Shown here piece by piece: positions 34,867-42,774 of a DNA stretch of 64,000 nucleotides. This DNA comes from Rhodococcoides trifolii. GTDB taxonomy: Bacteria > Actinomycetota > Actinomycetes > Mycobacteriales > Mycobacteriaceae. The notes under the pieces were generated by a model. That model searched no databases. It saw nothing but the letters and a program-made list of their open reading frames with translations, and had not been told where the DNA came from. The first letter of the stretch is position 1; each line of letters starts with the position of its first letter. A program made the position numbers and the translations under genes. The stretch is taken from assembly GCF_014635345.1 (NCBI RefSeq), contig NZ_BMCU01000005.1, positions 62,001 to 126,000 of the forward strand, read 5' to 3'.

Positions 34867-36474
34867 TCACCTTCCGTGTAAGATCAGATCCGACGCTTTC
34901 TCACCGATCACGATCGACGGCGCGTGCGTGTGCCCACGAATGATCGACGGCATCACCGACGCGTCGGCCACCCGAAGTCCTTGGACTCCACGCACTTTGA
35001 GTTCCGGGTCGACGACGCTGGCGTCGTCTGTTCCCATCCTGCACGTTCCCACCGGGTGGTAGAGCGTGTGCGAGGCGCGTTCGAGGGCGGCGACGAGCAC
35101 CTCGTCCATGGGCGCATCGAGAGGCAGGTCCGGACGGATTCGGTCTCCCAATCGTTCCTTCAGCGCCGGCGCCGTGGCGATCGACTCGCAGATACGCAGA
35201 CCCTCCAGCATCGACGCGCGGTCGACGCCGTCGCTGTCGCTGAGATAGCGCGGGTCGATGATCGGCTTCGCGGTCGGGTCCGCCGACCGCAGCGTGATGG
35301 TTCCGCGACTTTCCGGCTTGAGCAATACGGTGCCAACGACGGCCGCGTGCGCTGTCGCCGGGACCAGCCCCTCGTCGAAGAACGGCGCCGGTCCGAAGAT
35401 CAGCTCGAGGTCGGGCAGGTCGAGATCGGCACGGCTGCGGGCGAATCCGTACGCCTCGGCAACGTTGGAGGTGAGCATGCCGCGCCGCCGGACGAGGTAG
35501 TTCACCAGTTCGGGAAGCTTCTCCGCCGAGAAGAGCGAGTCGTCGTCCACGCTGTACCCGAGCAGGGAAGCCAGGTGGTCGATCAGGTTCGCACCGACGC
35601 CGGGCGCGTCGACGAGCACCTCGATGCCATGGGCCTTCAACTGGTCGGCGCCCCCGATACCCGAGAGCATCAGCAACTGCGGGGTGTTGATCGCACCGCC
35701 GGCCAGCACGATCTCCTTACGGGCACGGACCGTGCGAGTCTCACCGTCTTTGACGTATTCCACTGCGACGGCGCGTGTTCCGTCGAAGATCACCCTGGTG
35801 GCGAGCGCTTCGGTGATGACGTCGAGGTTGGTTCGCGCCATCGCCGGTTTCAGATAGCCGTCCGCCGTGCTCCACCGCGAGCCACGCTTCTGGTTGACCA
35901 TCGTGCGCGACACACCACGAGGCTCGTCGGTGTTGGCCGGTTCCGTTCGGTAGCCGACGTGGTCGGCCGCGTCGAGGAACGCCGAAGTGATGTTGCGCGG
36001 GCTGCGCTGATTCGACACCACCATCGGACCGTCGTTGCCCTGAATCGGGGTACTGCCCTGACCGGAACCCGTTGCGTCCTGGATCGTTTCGATCTTCTCG
36101 AAGTATCGGGCCACCTCCGCGAAGGACCATCCGGACCCGGCGTGCTCGGCCCACTCGTCGTAGTCCGCCGCGAAACCGCGGACCCACATCATGGCGTTGA
36201 TCGACGACGATCCGCCCAGCATCTTCCCGCGCGGCCAGTAGATCTGCCGGTCGGCCAGTCCCGGCTGCGGCTCCGTCAGGTAGTCCCAATCGACCTCGCT
36301 CCGAAAGAGTTTGGAGAAACCGGCCGGGATCTTGACGAACTTGTTCTTGTCCTCCGGACCTGCCTCGAGAACCACCACGTCGTTCCCCGACGGTGCGCTG
36401 AGCCGGTTGGCCAGCACGGCGCCGGCGGATCCGGATCCCACCACGACGTAGTCCGCGATCGTCGGTGTGCTCAC
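34867..36474 (-). CDS. GMC family FAD-dependent oxidoreductase (choline-dehydrogenase-like)
   Basis: A 535-residue flavoprotein. The FAD-binding dinucleotide fold is VVGSGSAGAVLANRLS (about 11-26) with VLEAGPED. The GMC signature 1 region is WPRGKMLGGSSSINAMMWVRG (about 80-100), and signature 2 is GAINTPQLLMLSGIG. The C-terminal catalytic histidines are in SHTLYHPVGTCRMG and the final RGHTHAPSIVIGEKASDLI. It oxidises primary alcohols such as choline or long-chain alcohols to aldehydes, which the upstream aldehyde dehydrogenase would oxidise further. It starts 4 bases after that gene's stop. Confidence 0.92.
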   Translation of the reverse strand: MSTPTIADYVVVGSGSAGAVLANRLSAPSGNDVVVLEAGPEDKNKFVKIPAGFSKLFRSEVDWDYLTEPQPGLADRQIYWPRGKMLGGSSSINAMMWVRGFAADYDEWAEHAGSGWSFAEVARYFEKIETIQDATGSGQGSTPIQGNDGPMVVSNQRSPRNITSAFLDAADHVGYRTEPANTDEPRGVSRTMVNQKRGSRWSTADGYLKPAMARTNLDVITEALATRVIFDGTRAVAVEYVKDGETRTVRARKEIVLAGGAINTPQLLMLSGIGGADQLKAHGIEVLVDAPGVGANLIDHLASLLGYSVDDDSLFSAEKLPELVNYLVRRRGMLTSNVAEAYGFARSRADLDLPDLELIFGPAPFFDEGLVPATAHAAVVGTVLLKPESRGTITLRSADPTAKPIIDPRYLSDSDGVDRASMLEGLRICESIATAPALKERLGDRIRPDLPLDAPMDEVLVAALERASHTLYHPVGTCRMGTDDASVVDPELKVRGVQGLRVADASVMPSIIRGHTHAPSIVIGEKASDLILHGR

Positions 36475-36478
36475 GCGG

Positions 36479-38209
36479 TCAGCCTCGCAACGCAGACGCG
36501 AACAACGCGGGCAGTTTGGTCCAGGACGGAGCCCCGGCGAACACCGTCATCAGTCGACCCGTCGTGGCGGCCGTCTTGTTGGTGACGAACCACGGCGGCT
36601 TCGGCGTGAGTGCCATCTCGCGGTTCAGAATCGACCGCGGCGCGGGCCGGAACGGGCCGCGCGCCACCGTGCGTTCCGGTCGCTCGATCAGGTATGCGTT
36701 GTGCACTACGCCGATTCCGCTCTGCACGTCGTCCAGAGTGTGTCCGGGGAACGCTCCCCACGGAGCTCCGGCGGTCAGGAAGCCGAGTGCGGTCCAGGCG
36801 TTGACAGCGACGGTTCCGTACTTCAGCGACTCGATCAGCGTCTCGAGTTCCGACCCCAGTTCGGCGAGCGTGTCGGGATGCGCCACGATATTGACTCCGA
36901 GGGTGCCGATGAAGTCCTCGTTGGCGGTCGCCACCGCGCGACGGGCGAATTCCCGTCCGTTGTAGGGCAATTCGACGACGCCGAGAACGGGCGAGAAATA
37001 TTCGGTCTGCAGAAGCGGGGCGTAGGAGCCGGGATCGAGATCGGTCACCAACACACGACCGCCGTTCGGGCCGTGGCGCTCTGCATTCGGGAACGACGAC
37101 GTGGCCGACGCCACGCGAGCGTCGGAACCGGGGTAGTACGGCACTCGGGCCGGGGCGTCGTCCAGGGCGGTGCGGAGGGCCGCGAGGAACTCGTCCTTCT
37201 GCGGCCAGTCGGCGGACACGACGACGACCTGCGAGGCAACGCAGTTGTATCCGCCGTTGTGCAACCGCTGCGTCGCGACGTGCTCGGCCTGGAAGGCGAT
37301 GTCGGCCTTGGTCCATTTTCCGGGCAGCACGATGGTCGGCGACACCCCGCCGAGCTCACTGGAAATGGGCTTGTCGAGCAAGGCTTCGCCGCTTGCCTTG
37401 CGCTTCGCGCCGTCGTCTCCGGTGCCGAAGACGATCGCGTCGTGGGTGAGCGAACTGCCGGTCATGTGTACGTGTGCGACCTGCGAGTGGTGCACCAGGT
37501 AGGTGCCGACGTCGGCCCCGCCGGTCAGGATGCGCACGGCACCGATCTCGACGAGAGGCGCGAGCACCTTCCGCAGCACCGGGAGCATGGGATCCATGAT
37601 CGGGTTGAGCTTGAGTGCAACCACCCGGTTGAAGGCGAACAACTCGTAGAGCGCATCGAGGGGTGCGATCGACGTGATGTTGCCTGCGCCCAGAACGACT
37701 CCGATACCGCCGGTCGCGGTCGGGTCCTTCTGACCGAGCCCCGCGGTGGCGCGCGCCTCGGTCTCGGTGACACCCGGCTCCAGCCAGACCTCGGCCGTGT
37801 ACCCGCTCAGAAGCAGCGAATCCCAGGTGGTCATGGGCAGCACCTTGACCGTGCTGCGGCCGCCGGGCGCAGTGCCGAACTTGGCATCGGCGAGCGGGCT
37901 CTGCCCGGACTCGAGCTTGGCAATGCTCTGCGCGAGAAGAGTTGCTGCGGTGATCATCGAGTAGGGCCCCGACAGCCATTCCTCTCCGACGAGCGGCGAC
38001 GACGGATCGAGCTTCTTGACACCCGTCGCCGCGTCGACCCATTCGGTGGCGTGCTGGGAGGAGAGCGCGCGAATGCGGTCGAGCAGAGCGCGGCGCCGTG
38101 CGAGCGGCAGAGCCGCCCAGGTCTTCTCCCCCTCGGCGAGGTCGTCGAGTGCGGCGTCGACTTCCGGGAACCGCTGGGGTGTCTCGGTGTCGGGGGTTTG
38201 TGTCGTCAT
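36479..38209 (-). CDS. aldehyde dehydrogenase family protein
   Basis: A 576-residue enzyme, longer than the usual 480-500. Key blocks: GAGNITSIAPLDALYELFAFNRVV, HMTGSSLTHDAIVFG, SSELGGVSPTIVLPG (catalytic-base glutamate, about 292) and the nucleophile region HNGGYNCVASQVVVV (cysteine, about 331). An N-terminal extension and a long C-terminal tail set it apart from the short ALDHs. ATG 38209 is preferred to an upstream alternative (38245) because the latter overlaps the promoter region. With the GMC oxidase downstream it forms an alcohol-to-acid module, probably controlled by the divergent PucR regulator. Confidence 0.88.
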   Translation of the reverse strand: MTTQTPDTETPQRFPEVDAALDDLAEGEKTWAALPLARRRALLDRIRALSSQHATEWVDAATGVKKLDPSSPLVGEEWLSGPYSMITAATLLAQSIAKLESGQSPLADAKFGTAPGGRSTVKVLPMTTWDSLLLSGYTAEVWLEPGVTETEARATAGLGQKDPTATGGIGVVLGAGNITSIAPLDALYELFAFNRVVALKLNPIMDPMLPVLRKVLAPLVEIGAVRILTGGADVGTYLVHHSQVAHVHMTGSSLTHDAIVFGTGDDGAKRKASGEALLDKPISSELGGVSPTIVLPGKWTKADIAFQAEHVATQRLHNGGYNCVASQVVVVSADWPQKDEFLAALRTALDDAPARVPYYPGSDARVASATSSFPNAERHGPNGGRVLVTDLDPGSYAPLLQTEYFSPVLGVVELPYNGREFARRAVATANEDFIGTLGVNIVAHPDTLAELGSELETLIESLKYGTVAVNAWTALGFLTAGAPWGAFPGHTLDDVQSGIGVVHNAYLIERPERTVARGPFRPAPRSILNREMALTPKPPWFVTNKTAATTGRLMTVFAGAPSWTKLPALFASALRG

Positions 38210-38262
38210 GCGTCGATTGTGGTCCATTTTCGTGATCTGTGCCATAGGCGGCCGCTGGCAAT

Positions 38263-38291
38263 GTAGCCCGGGCTACCTGTGCGGCCGCACA
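38263..38291. promoter_or_regulatory. two adjacent perfect palindromes in the ALDH/PucR divergent promoter
   Basis: GTAGCCCGGGCTAC (38263-38276) and TGTGCGGCCGCACA (38278-38291) are each perfect 14-base palindromes separated by one base. They lie midway between the divergent starts at 38209 and 38339, where an activator of both operons would bind. Confidence 0.5.
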
Positions 38292-38338
38292 AAATCGGGT
38301 GTGGCGCCGCTTACCCGACCGGTTTATCGTTGCGTTTC

Positions 38339-39538
38339 ATGACGACGGTTGCCGACCACGTTCCGGACGCCCCCGACGTGCCTTCCCCGGCCGACCTGGC
38401 GGCTGGGTTGATGAGTTCGGCGGACGTGCTCTGCGATCGACTCGTGGAGCGAATTCTGAGCGCGGAGCACTCCTACACGGAATCGACACGGTTGACCCCT
38501 GAGCAGCTGCGCGGCGCCTGCATGGACAACATGGTGTCGATGCTCCGAGCCCTGTCCGAATCGACCCCGATGGATCTCGACTCGGCTCGTGCAGCCGGTC
38601 GACTGAAGGCCGAGCAGGGCGTTCCCCTCGCAGCATTGCTGCATGCCTTCCGTCTGGGCGGCCGCATGATCTGGGAGTCGCTGCTGGCGCTGGCCGACGG
38701 CAATGCCGACGCGGCGCTGCTGGCGATGGCCGCCGAGGTGTGGGCCATCGTCGACGTCTACTCCGACGCGGCGGCCGACGCCTATCGTGAGGCGGCCGAT
38801 CTGAGAGCACTCGAGGACTTCGATTCCCGACGGTTGCTGATTCGCACTCTGTTCGGTGATCGCGGATCCGATCCATCCGCAGTGCAGGACGCGTTGCGCG
38901 CGTTTCTGATTCCCGAGACCGGCACCTTCGTGGTGGTATCGGCGGAGGTGTCGACCGACGGCGTTCGGACCACGGCAACGGCTGAATCGGCCGTGAACGC
39001 ACTCGGCGTGGACTCGGTGTGGGACACCGCCGTCGACGGACACCTCGGTCTGCTGTGCGCGGGATCGGCTGCCGATCTCACCACCGCGGTCGACGCACTG
39101 GGGTCGCTCTACGGGTCGCGGATCGGAGTCAGCGGCGTCTTCGGCCGCGCCCACACGACCGCGAGCGCCGTGGAGGAGGCGCGGCTCGCGCGCCGATGCG
39201 CACCGGTGGGATCGACTCGGGTGGTGCGCTACGACACGGCACCGGTGTCACTGCTACTCGTTCGCAATCCCGGCGCCGGATCTCTTGCCGCACAGCAGAT
39301 TCTCGGACCGGTACTCGATCTTCCGGCAGACGAACGGGACAGCCTTCTCGGCACACTGGATGCGTGGTTCGACGCCCGCGGTTCCACGGCCGGTGCCGCG
39401 GAAAGGCTCCATTACCACCGCAACACGATCCTGTACCGCCTCAGGAGAATCCACGATCTGACTGGACGGAATTTCTCGGATCCCGTACATGCGGCCGAGC
39501 TGTTCGTCGGACTGCGTTCGGTGCAGTTGCTGGGATGA
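38339..39538 (+). CDS. PucR/CdaR family transcriptional regulator
   Basis: A 399-residue regulator. Residues about 20-160 form an RsbRD_N-like sensory helical domain (LCDRLVERILSAE, AAGRLKAEQGVPLAALLHAFRLGGRMIWESLL). A GGDEF-related middle domain (about 190-310) follows. The C-terminal PucR helix-turn-helix is ERLHYHRNTILYRLRRIHDLTG. Family members activate catabolic operons in response to their substrates. It is divergent from the aldehyde dehydrogenase-GMC-VOC operon, its likely target. No clear ribosome site precedes the ATG. Confidence 0.88.
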   Translation: MTTVADHVPDAPDVPSPADLAAGLMSSADVLCDRLVERILSAEHSYTESTRLTPEQLRGACMDNMVSMLRALSESTPMDLDSARAAGRLKAEQGVPLAALLHAFRLGGRMIWESLLALADGNADAALLAMAAEVWAIVDVYSDAAADAYREAADLRALEDFDSRRLLIRTLFGDRGSDPSAVQDALRAFLIPETGTFVVVSAEVSTDGVRTTATAESAVNALGVDSVWDTAVDGHLGLLCAGSAADLTTAVDALGSLYGSRIGVSGVFGRAHTTASAVEEARLARRCAPVGSTRVVRYDTAPVSLLLVRNPGAGSLAAQQILGPVLDLPADERDSLLGTLDAWFDARGSTAGAAERLHYHRNTILYRLRRIHDLTGRNFSDPVHAAELFVGLRSVQLLG

Positions 39539-39554
39539 TCGAACACCTGTTCGA
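39539..39554. promoter_or_regulatory. LexA-binding SOS box controlling alkB
   Basis: TCGAAC-ACCT-GTTCGA is a perfect match to the actinobacterial SOS box TCGAAC-N4-GTTCGA. It begins directly after the PucR stop codon and overlaps the -35 region of the alkB promoter. Confidence 0.82.
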
Positions 39555-39562
39555 TCGTGCGA

Positions 39563-39568
39563 TACGAT
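39563..39568 (+). promoter_or_regulatory. -10 box of alkB (leaderless)
   Basis: TACGAT lies 7 bases before the ATG at 39575, so the predicted transcription start coincides with the start codon; no ribosome site is present. The LexA box occupies -21 to -36. Confidence 0.55.
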
Positions 39569-39574
39569 GCCTTC

Positions 39575-40240
39575 ATGACAGGTGCATTGCAGGCATCGCT
39601 GTTCGATGTGGAGGCCGAGGGGCCGAGTTTCACCGACCTCCGTACCGCGCTACGCCGCACCCACTTGACCGCCGGCGCATGGATCGACGTCGCTTCGGGG
39701 TGGATCAGCGGGTCCGACTCCCTCTTCACCTCGTTGGTCGACGCGGTGCCGTGGCGCGCCGAGCGGCGACAGATGTACGACCGGGTGGTCGATGTCCCCC
39801 GACTCCAGTCGTTCTACTCGGACCCGACGCGCCTTCCCGAACCCTTCCTGTTGCAGGTCAAGTCGGCTCTCGACGAGCACTACCGTGTCGAGCTCGGCGA
39901 GAACTTCACCACAGCGGGGCTGTGCTACTACCGCGACGGTGGGGACAGCGTGGCGTGGCACGCCGACGATGGCGGGCAGACCGGAGGTCGGTCGGGTTCG
40001 CAGAAGGGACGGGGTGCCTCCGAGGACACGATGGTGGCTATCGTCTCGCTCGGAGCCGCCCGTCCCCTGCTGCTACGTCCGCGCGGTGGCGGACCGTCGA
40101 TCCGCCACAGCGTGGGGCACGGAGACCTTCTGGTGATGGGGGGTTCGTGCCAACGCACGTGGGAGCACTGCATTCCCAAGAGCACACGGCCCACCGGACC
40201 GCGGATCAGCATCCAGTTCAGGCCGCGCGGCGTGCGCTGA
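39575..40240 (+). CDS. alkB: alpha-ketoglutarate-dependent dioxygenase AlkB
   Basis: A 221-residue DNA/RNA demethylase. The Fe(II)-binding HxD is in SVAWHADD (about 128), the distal histidine in QRTWEHCIPK (about 198), and the 2-oxoglutarate-binding arginines are in the C-terminal GPRISIQFRPRG. The MYDRVVDVPRL and LCYYRDGGDSVAW blocks are typical. It reverses N1-methyladenine and N3-methylcytosine damage. A perfect SOS box and a leaderless -10 precede it, so it is damage-inducible through LexA rather than Ada. The 3' end overlaps the convergent DAHP synthase gene by 23 bases. Confidence 0.92.
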   Translation: MTGALQASLFDVEAEGPSFTDLRTALRRTHLTAGAWIDVASGWISGSDSLFTSLVDAVPWRAERRQMYDRVVDVPRLQSFYSDPTRLPEPFLLQVKSALDEHYRVELGENFTTAGLCYYRDGGDSVAWHADDGGQTGGRSGSQKGRGASEDTMVAIVSLGAARPLLLRPRGGGPSIRHSVGHGDLLVMGGSCQRTWEHCIPKSTRPTGPRISIQFRPRGVR

Positions 40241-41276
40241 CGGCGGAGGAGAGCACGTCGAGCAGCTCCACGGTCGAGTCCCAGCCGAGGCAGGCGTCGG
40301 TGATGGATTGTCCGTAGGTCAGTGGGCCGGCGCCGAGGTCCTGTCGCCCTTCCACCAGGAAGCTCTCGGCCATCACGCCGGCAATGCCATCTTCGCCCAT
40401 CGCCACCCGAGCTGCGATGTTGCGCAACACGTCTCGTTGCCGTAGATGATTCTTGGCGCTGTTGCCGTGACTGGCGTCGATCACCACTCGCTGCGGCAGA
40501 CCTGCGCGGCCGAGGCGCGCCACGGTGTCCGCAACCGACGCCGCGTCGTAGTTCGGGCCGGTCGACCCGCCTCGAAGGATGACGTGAGCATCCGGGTTGC
40601 CGATGGTGCCGACGGACGCGAGTCGGCCCGACGGGTCGGTCCCGAGGAACCGGTGGGCCGACGCCGCCGACACCACACCGTCGACGGCCACCTGCACGTC
40701 GCCGTCGGTCGAGTTCTTGATACCCACCGGCATCGGCAATCCGCTGACCATCTGCCGGTGCACCTGGCTCGCCGCGGTGCGCGCGCCGATGGCGCCGTAC
40801 CCGACCAGATCGGCGAGGTACTCCGACGAGGCCGGGTCGAGGAACTCGCCGGCGGTCGCCAGCCCCAGTTGGGCGATGTCGCGCAACAGCATTCGGCCGG
40901 TGAGCAACCCGGTCGCGATGTCGTGGGAACCATCGAGGTGCGGGTCGTTGAGCAGGCCCTTCCACCCGAGAGTGGTGCGCGGCTTCTCGAAGTACACCCG
41001 CATCACCACCTGCAGCCGATCACGGTGGCGCCGCGACTGTTCGGCCAGGCGTGCGGCGTAATCCATTGCCGCGCGGGGGTCGTGCACCGAGCACGGGCCG
41101 ACCACGACCAGCAGACGGTCGTCTCTACCGGCCACGATGTCGGATGCGGCGGTGCGGGCGCGGCCGACCGTGGAGCGGGCGGCGTCGGACGCCGGAACGT
41201 TGAGACGCAGGTCGGCCGGTGTCGGAACGGGATCGCAGGAGACGATCCGAGAGTGATCGAGCAGCGGTGTGATCAT
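40218..41276 (-). CDS. class I 3-deoxy-7-phosphoheptulonate (DAHP) synthase
   Basis: A 352-residue enzyme of the AroF/G/H type, condensing phosphoenolpyruvate and erythrose 4-phosphate in the first step of aromatic amino acid synthesis. Blocks: LLVVVGPCSVHDPRAAMDYAARL (about 62-84), VMRVYFEKPRTTLGWKGLLNDPHLDG, GEFLDPASSEYLADLVGYGAIGARTA, VGIKNSTDGDV, ILRGGSTGPNYD and VIDASHGNSAKNH. It is a type I enzyme; actinobacteria usually carry also a type II form elsewhere. ATG 41276 overlaps the end of an upstream open frame (ATGA). The leader contains hairpins that may control expression. Confidence 0.94.
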   Translation of the reverse strand: MITPLLDHSRIVSCDPVPTPADLRLNVPASDAARSTVGRARTAASDIVAGRDDRLLVVVGPCSVHDPRAAMDYAARLAEQSRRHRDRLQVVMRVYFEKPRTTLGWKGLLNDPHLDGSHDIATGLLTGRMLLRDIAQLGLATAGEFLDPASSEYLADLVGYGAIGARTAASQVHRQMVSGLPMPVGIKNSTDGDVQVAVDGVVSAASAHRFLGTDPSGRLASVGTIGNPDAHVILRGGSTGPNYDAASVADTVARLGRAGLPQRVVIDASHGNSAKNHLRQRDVLRNIAARVAMGEDGIAGVMAESFLVEGRQDLGAGPLTYGQSITDACLGWDSTVELLDVLSSAVSARRAA

Positions 41277-41322
41277 GGGGAATGGTCCTTGTCGAATACG
41301 GACCGGCACCGCGTAACTCCAC

Positions 41323-41388
41323 AGAGCCGGTCGAGCCGGCTCTTCGTGGTGGAGGTGGTCAGCGCATGGTTCCGCTGACCGGACCACC
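41323..41388 (-). promoter_or_regulatory. structured leader of the DAHP synthase gene, possible attenuator
   Basis: Reading on the minus strand there are competing structures. GGTCAGCG pairs with CGCTGACC (41357-41380, 8-bp stem). An alternative GGTGGTC/GACCACC pairing (41354-41360 with 41382-41388) shares part of the same sequence. Downstream is the hairpin AGAGCCGG-N5-CCGGCTCT (41323-41343). No uridine run and no cluster of aromatic codons is evident. Confidence 0.35.
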
Positions 41389-41471
41389 GAGGGCCGGCCT
41401 GCTGAACCAAAAATATGCTCGCTGCACGGCGCCACAGTAGCAAAGTGCATTTCGTCCCATTAGAGGGCGGA

Positions 41472-41477
41472 TACTCT
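41472..41477 (+). promoter_or_regulatory. -10 box of the DUF1206 gene (leaderless)
   Basis: TACTCT ends 7 bases before ATG 41484, predicting a transcription start at the start codon. Confidence 0.35.
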
Positions 41478-41483
41478 TTCCCG

Positions 41484-42278
41484 ATGACGAAGGGCGAACA
41501 ACTCGCGGACCGTGCCCAGAACACCGACGCTTTCGAGAAGGCCGCTCGCGCCGGTCACGCGGTGAGTGGGTTCGTGCACCTGCTCATCGCCTTCATCATC
41601 TTCCGGCTCGCCTTCGGACAGGGCGGGAATGCGGATCAATCCGGAGCTCTCGGGGAGTTGGCCGGCAAGCCCGGTGGTCGCATCGCGATGTGGGTTGCCG
41701 TCGCGGCGTTCGTTGCCTTGGCGCTCTGGCGGGTGATGGAAGCCATCGTCGGAAAGCGATCCGACAGCGATTCGGGAAGTGTTCTGGACCGCCTCAAGGC
41801 TGCATCGCTGGCTGTCGTCTACTTCGCATTCGCGTGGTCCGCATTCGGTTTCGCTCGCGGCACCGGGAAGTCGAGCGGTGGTCAGAACGCCGGAATGTCC
41901 GCGCGCCTGATGCAGTCCGGCCCGGGCACCGTGGTGGTGGCCGCTGCGGGTGTGGTCGTGTTGGCGGTCGGCGGCTATCACATCTACAAAGGGCTCTCTC
42001 GACACTTCGTCGACGATCTGAAGACCAACCCCAGCAAGGGCATTCAGACGTTGGGACTGCTCGGGTACACCACGAAAGGACTCGCTCTCGCGGGCGCCGG
42101 CGTTCTGGTGGTCGTCGCCGCTGTCACCTCCGATCCCAGCAAGGCCACGGGGATCGACGGCGCCGTGAAGGAGCTCGGCGCACAACCTTTCGGGCAGATT
42201 CTGCTCGTTCTCGCCGCGGTCGGGATCGCGCTGTACGGCCTGTACGCGTTCGTTCTCGCTCGGTGGGCACGCATGTAG
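41484..42278 (+). CDS. DUF1206 integral membrane protein
   Basis: A 264-residue protein with six hydrophobic segments arranged as three related pairs, each pair beginning with a KAARAGHAVSGFVHLLIAF-, LKAASLAVVYFAFAW- or LLGYTTKGLALAGAGVL-like helix followed by a W-R or K-ending helix. This triplication is the DUF1206 signature. Function unknown; inner membrane. It precedes the ohrR-ohr operon by 37 bases but has its own leaderless-type promoter, and the ohrR operator lies in between. Confidence 0.88.
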   Translation: MTKGEQLADRAQNTDAFEKAARAGHAVSGFVHLLIAFIIFRLAFGQGGNADQSGALGELAGKPGGRIAMWVAVAAFVALALWRVMEAIVGKRSDSDSGSVLDRLKAASLAVVYFAFAWSAFGFARGTGKSSGGQNAGMSARLMQSGPGTVVVAAAGVVVLAVGGYHIYKGLSRHFVDDLKTNPSKGIQTLGLLGYTTKGLALAGAGVLVVVAAVTSDPSKATGIDGAVKELGAQPFGQILLVLAAVGIALYGLYAFVLARWARM

Positions 42279-42279
42279 G

Positions 42280-42308
42280 TTGTGCACAATCTAATTGTGC
42301 TCTACAGT
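42280..42308 (+). promoter_or_regulatory. ohrR-ohr promoter with OhrR operator
   Basis: TTGTGC (42280-42285) and TACAGT (42303-42308) are 17 bases apart. Between and over them lies the perfect inverted repeat GCACAAT-CTA-ATTGTGC (42284-42300). It resembles OhrR boxes in having an AATT-rich palindrome and would block RNA polymerase when bound. The -10 ends 7 bases before GTG 42316, so the transcript is probably leaderless. Confidence 0.65.
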
Positions 42309-42315
42309 CTTGTCT

Positions 42316-42774
42316 GTGAGCGATTTCGTGGCCTTGGACCGACAGGTGTGCTTCGCGCTCCACTCGGCGTCGCGGGCAACCACCGCGGTCTATCGGCCGC
42401 TCTTGGACGAACTGGGCATCACCTATCCGCAGTACCTCGTCCTCCTGGCCCTCTGGGAACAGGACGGTCTTGCCGTCGGTGAACTCGGTCGGCGTCTCGA
42501 ACTCGATTCCGGCACTCTGTCGCCGTTGCTCAAGCGTCTGGAGCAGGCGGGGCATCTGACCCGCCTACGCTCCACCGGCGACGAGCGTCGCGTCGACATA
42601 CACCTGACCGACACCGGTTCGGCACTTCGGGAGCGCGCACACGCGCTTCCCGAATGTCTCTTCGCCGCATCGGGATTGACCGAAGCCGAAATGTCCGGCC
42701 TGGCCCACTTGCTCCATCGACTGACGGGTTCGCTCCGCGAATCCGTGGACGCACAACAGAAAGGCACACCATGA
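42316..42774 (+). CDS. ohrR: organic hydroperoxide-sensing MarR regulator OhrR
   Basis: A 152-residue MarR-family repressor. The N-terminal LDRQVCFALHSASRA contains the redox-sensing cysteine (Cys12), whose oxidation by organic hydroperoxides releases OhrR from DNA. YPQYLVLLALWEQDGLAVGELGRRLELDSGTLSPLLKRLEQAG is the winged helix. It starts at GTG 42316 and ends in ATGA overlap with ohr, so repressor and target are translated together. A perfect palindrome in its promoter is its probable autoregulatory operator. Confidence 0.9.
   Translation: MSDFVALDRQVCFALHSASRATTAVYRPLLDELGITYPQYLVLLALWEQDGLAVGELGRRLELDSGTLSPLLKRLEQAGHLTRLRSTGDERRVDIHLTDTGSALRERAHALPECLFAASGLTEAEMSGLAHLLHRLTGSLRESVDAQQKGTP

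Noticed and set aside
34924..38266. Long plus-strand open frames opposite the GMC oxidoreductase and aldehyde dehydrogenase
   Set aside because: Composition is typical of shadow frames (Arg, Gly, Val, His-rich), no motif is visible, and both sense genes have complete active sites.
41273..41524. 83-codon open frame upstream of the DAHP synthase as an aromatic leader peptide
   Set aside because: It runs into the opposite gene's region, has only two Trp codons scattered and no adjacent aromatic run, so ribosome-stalling attenuation is not supported.
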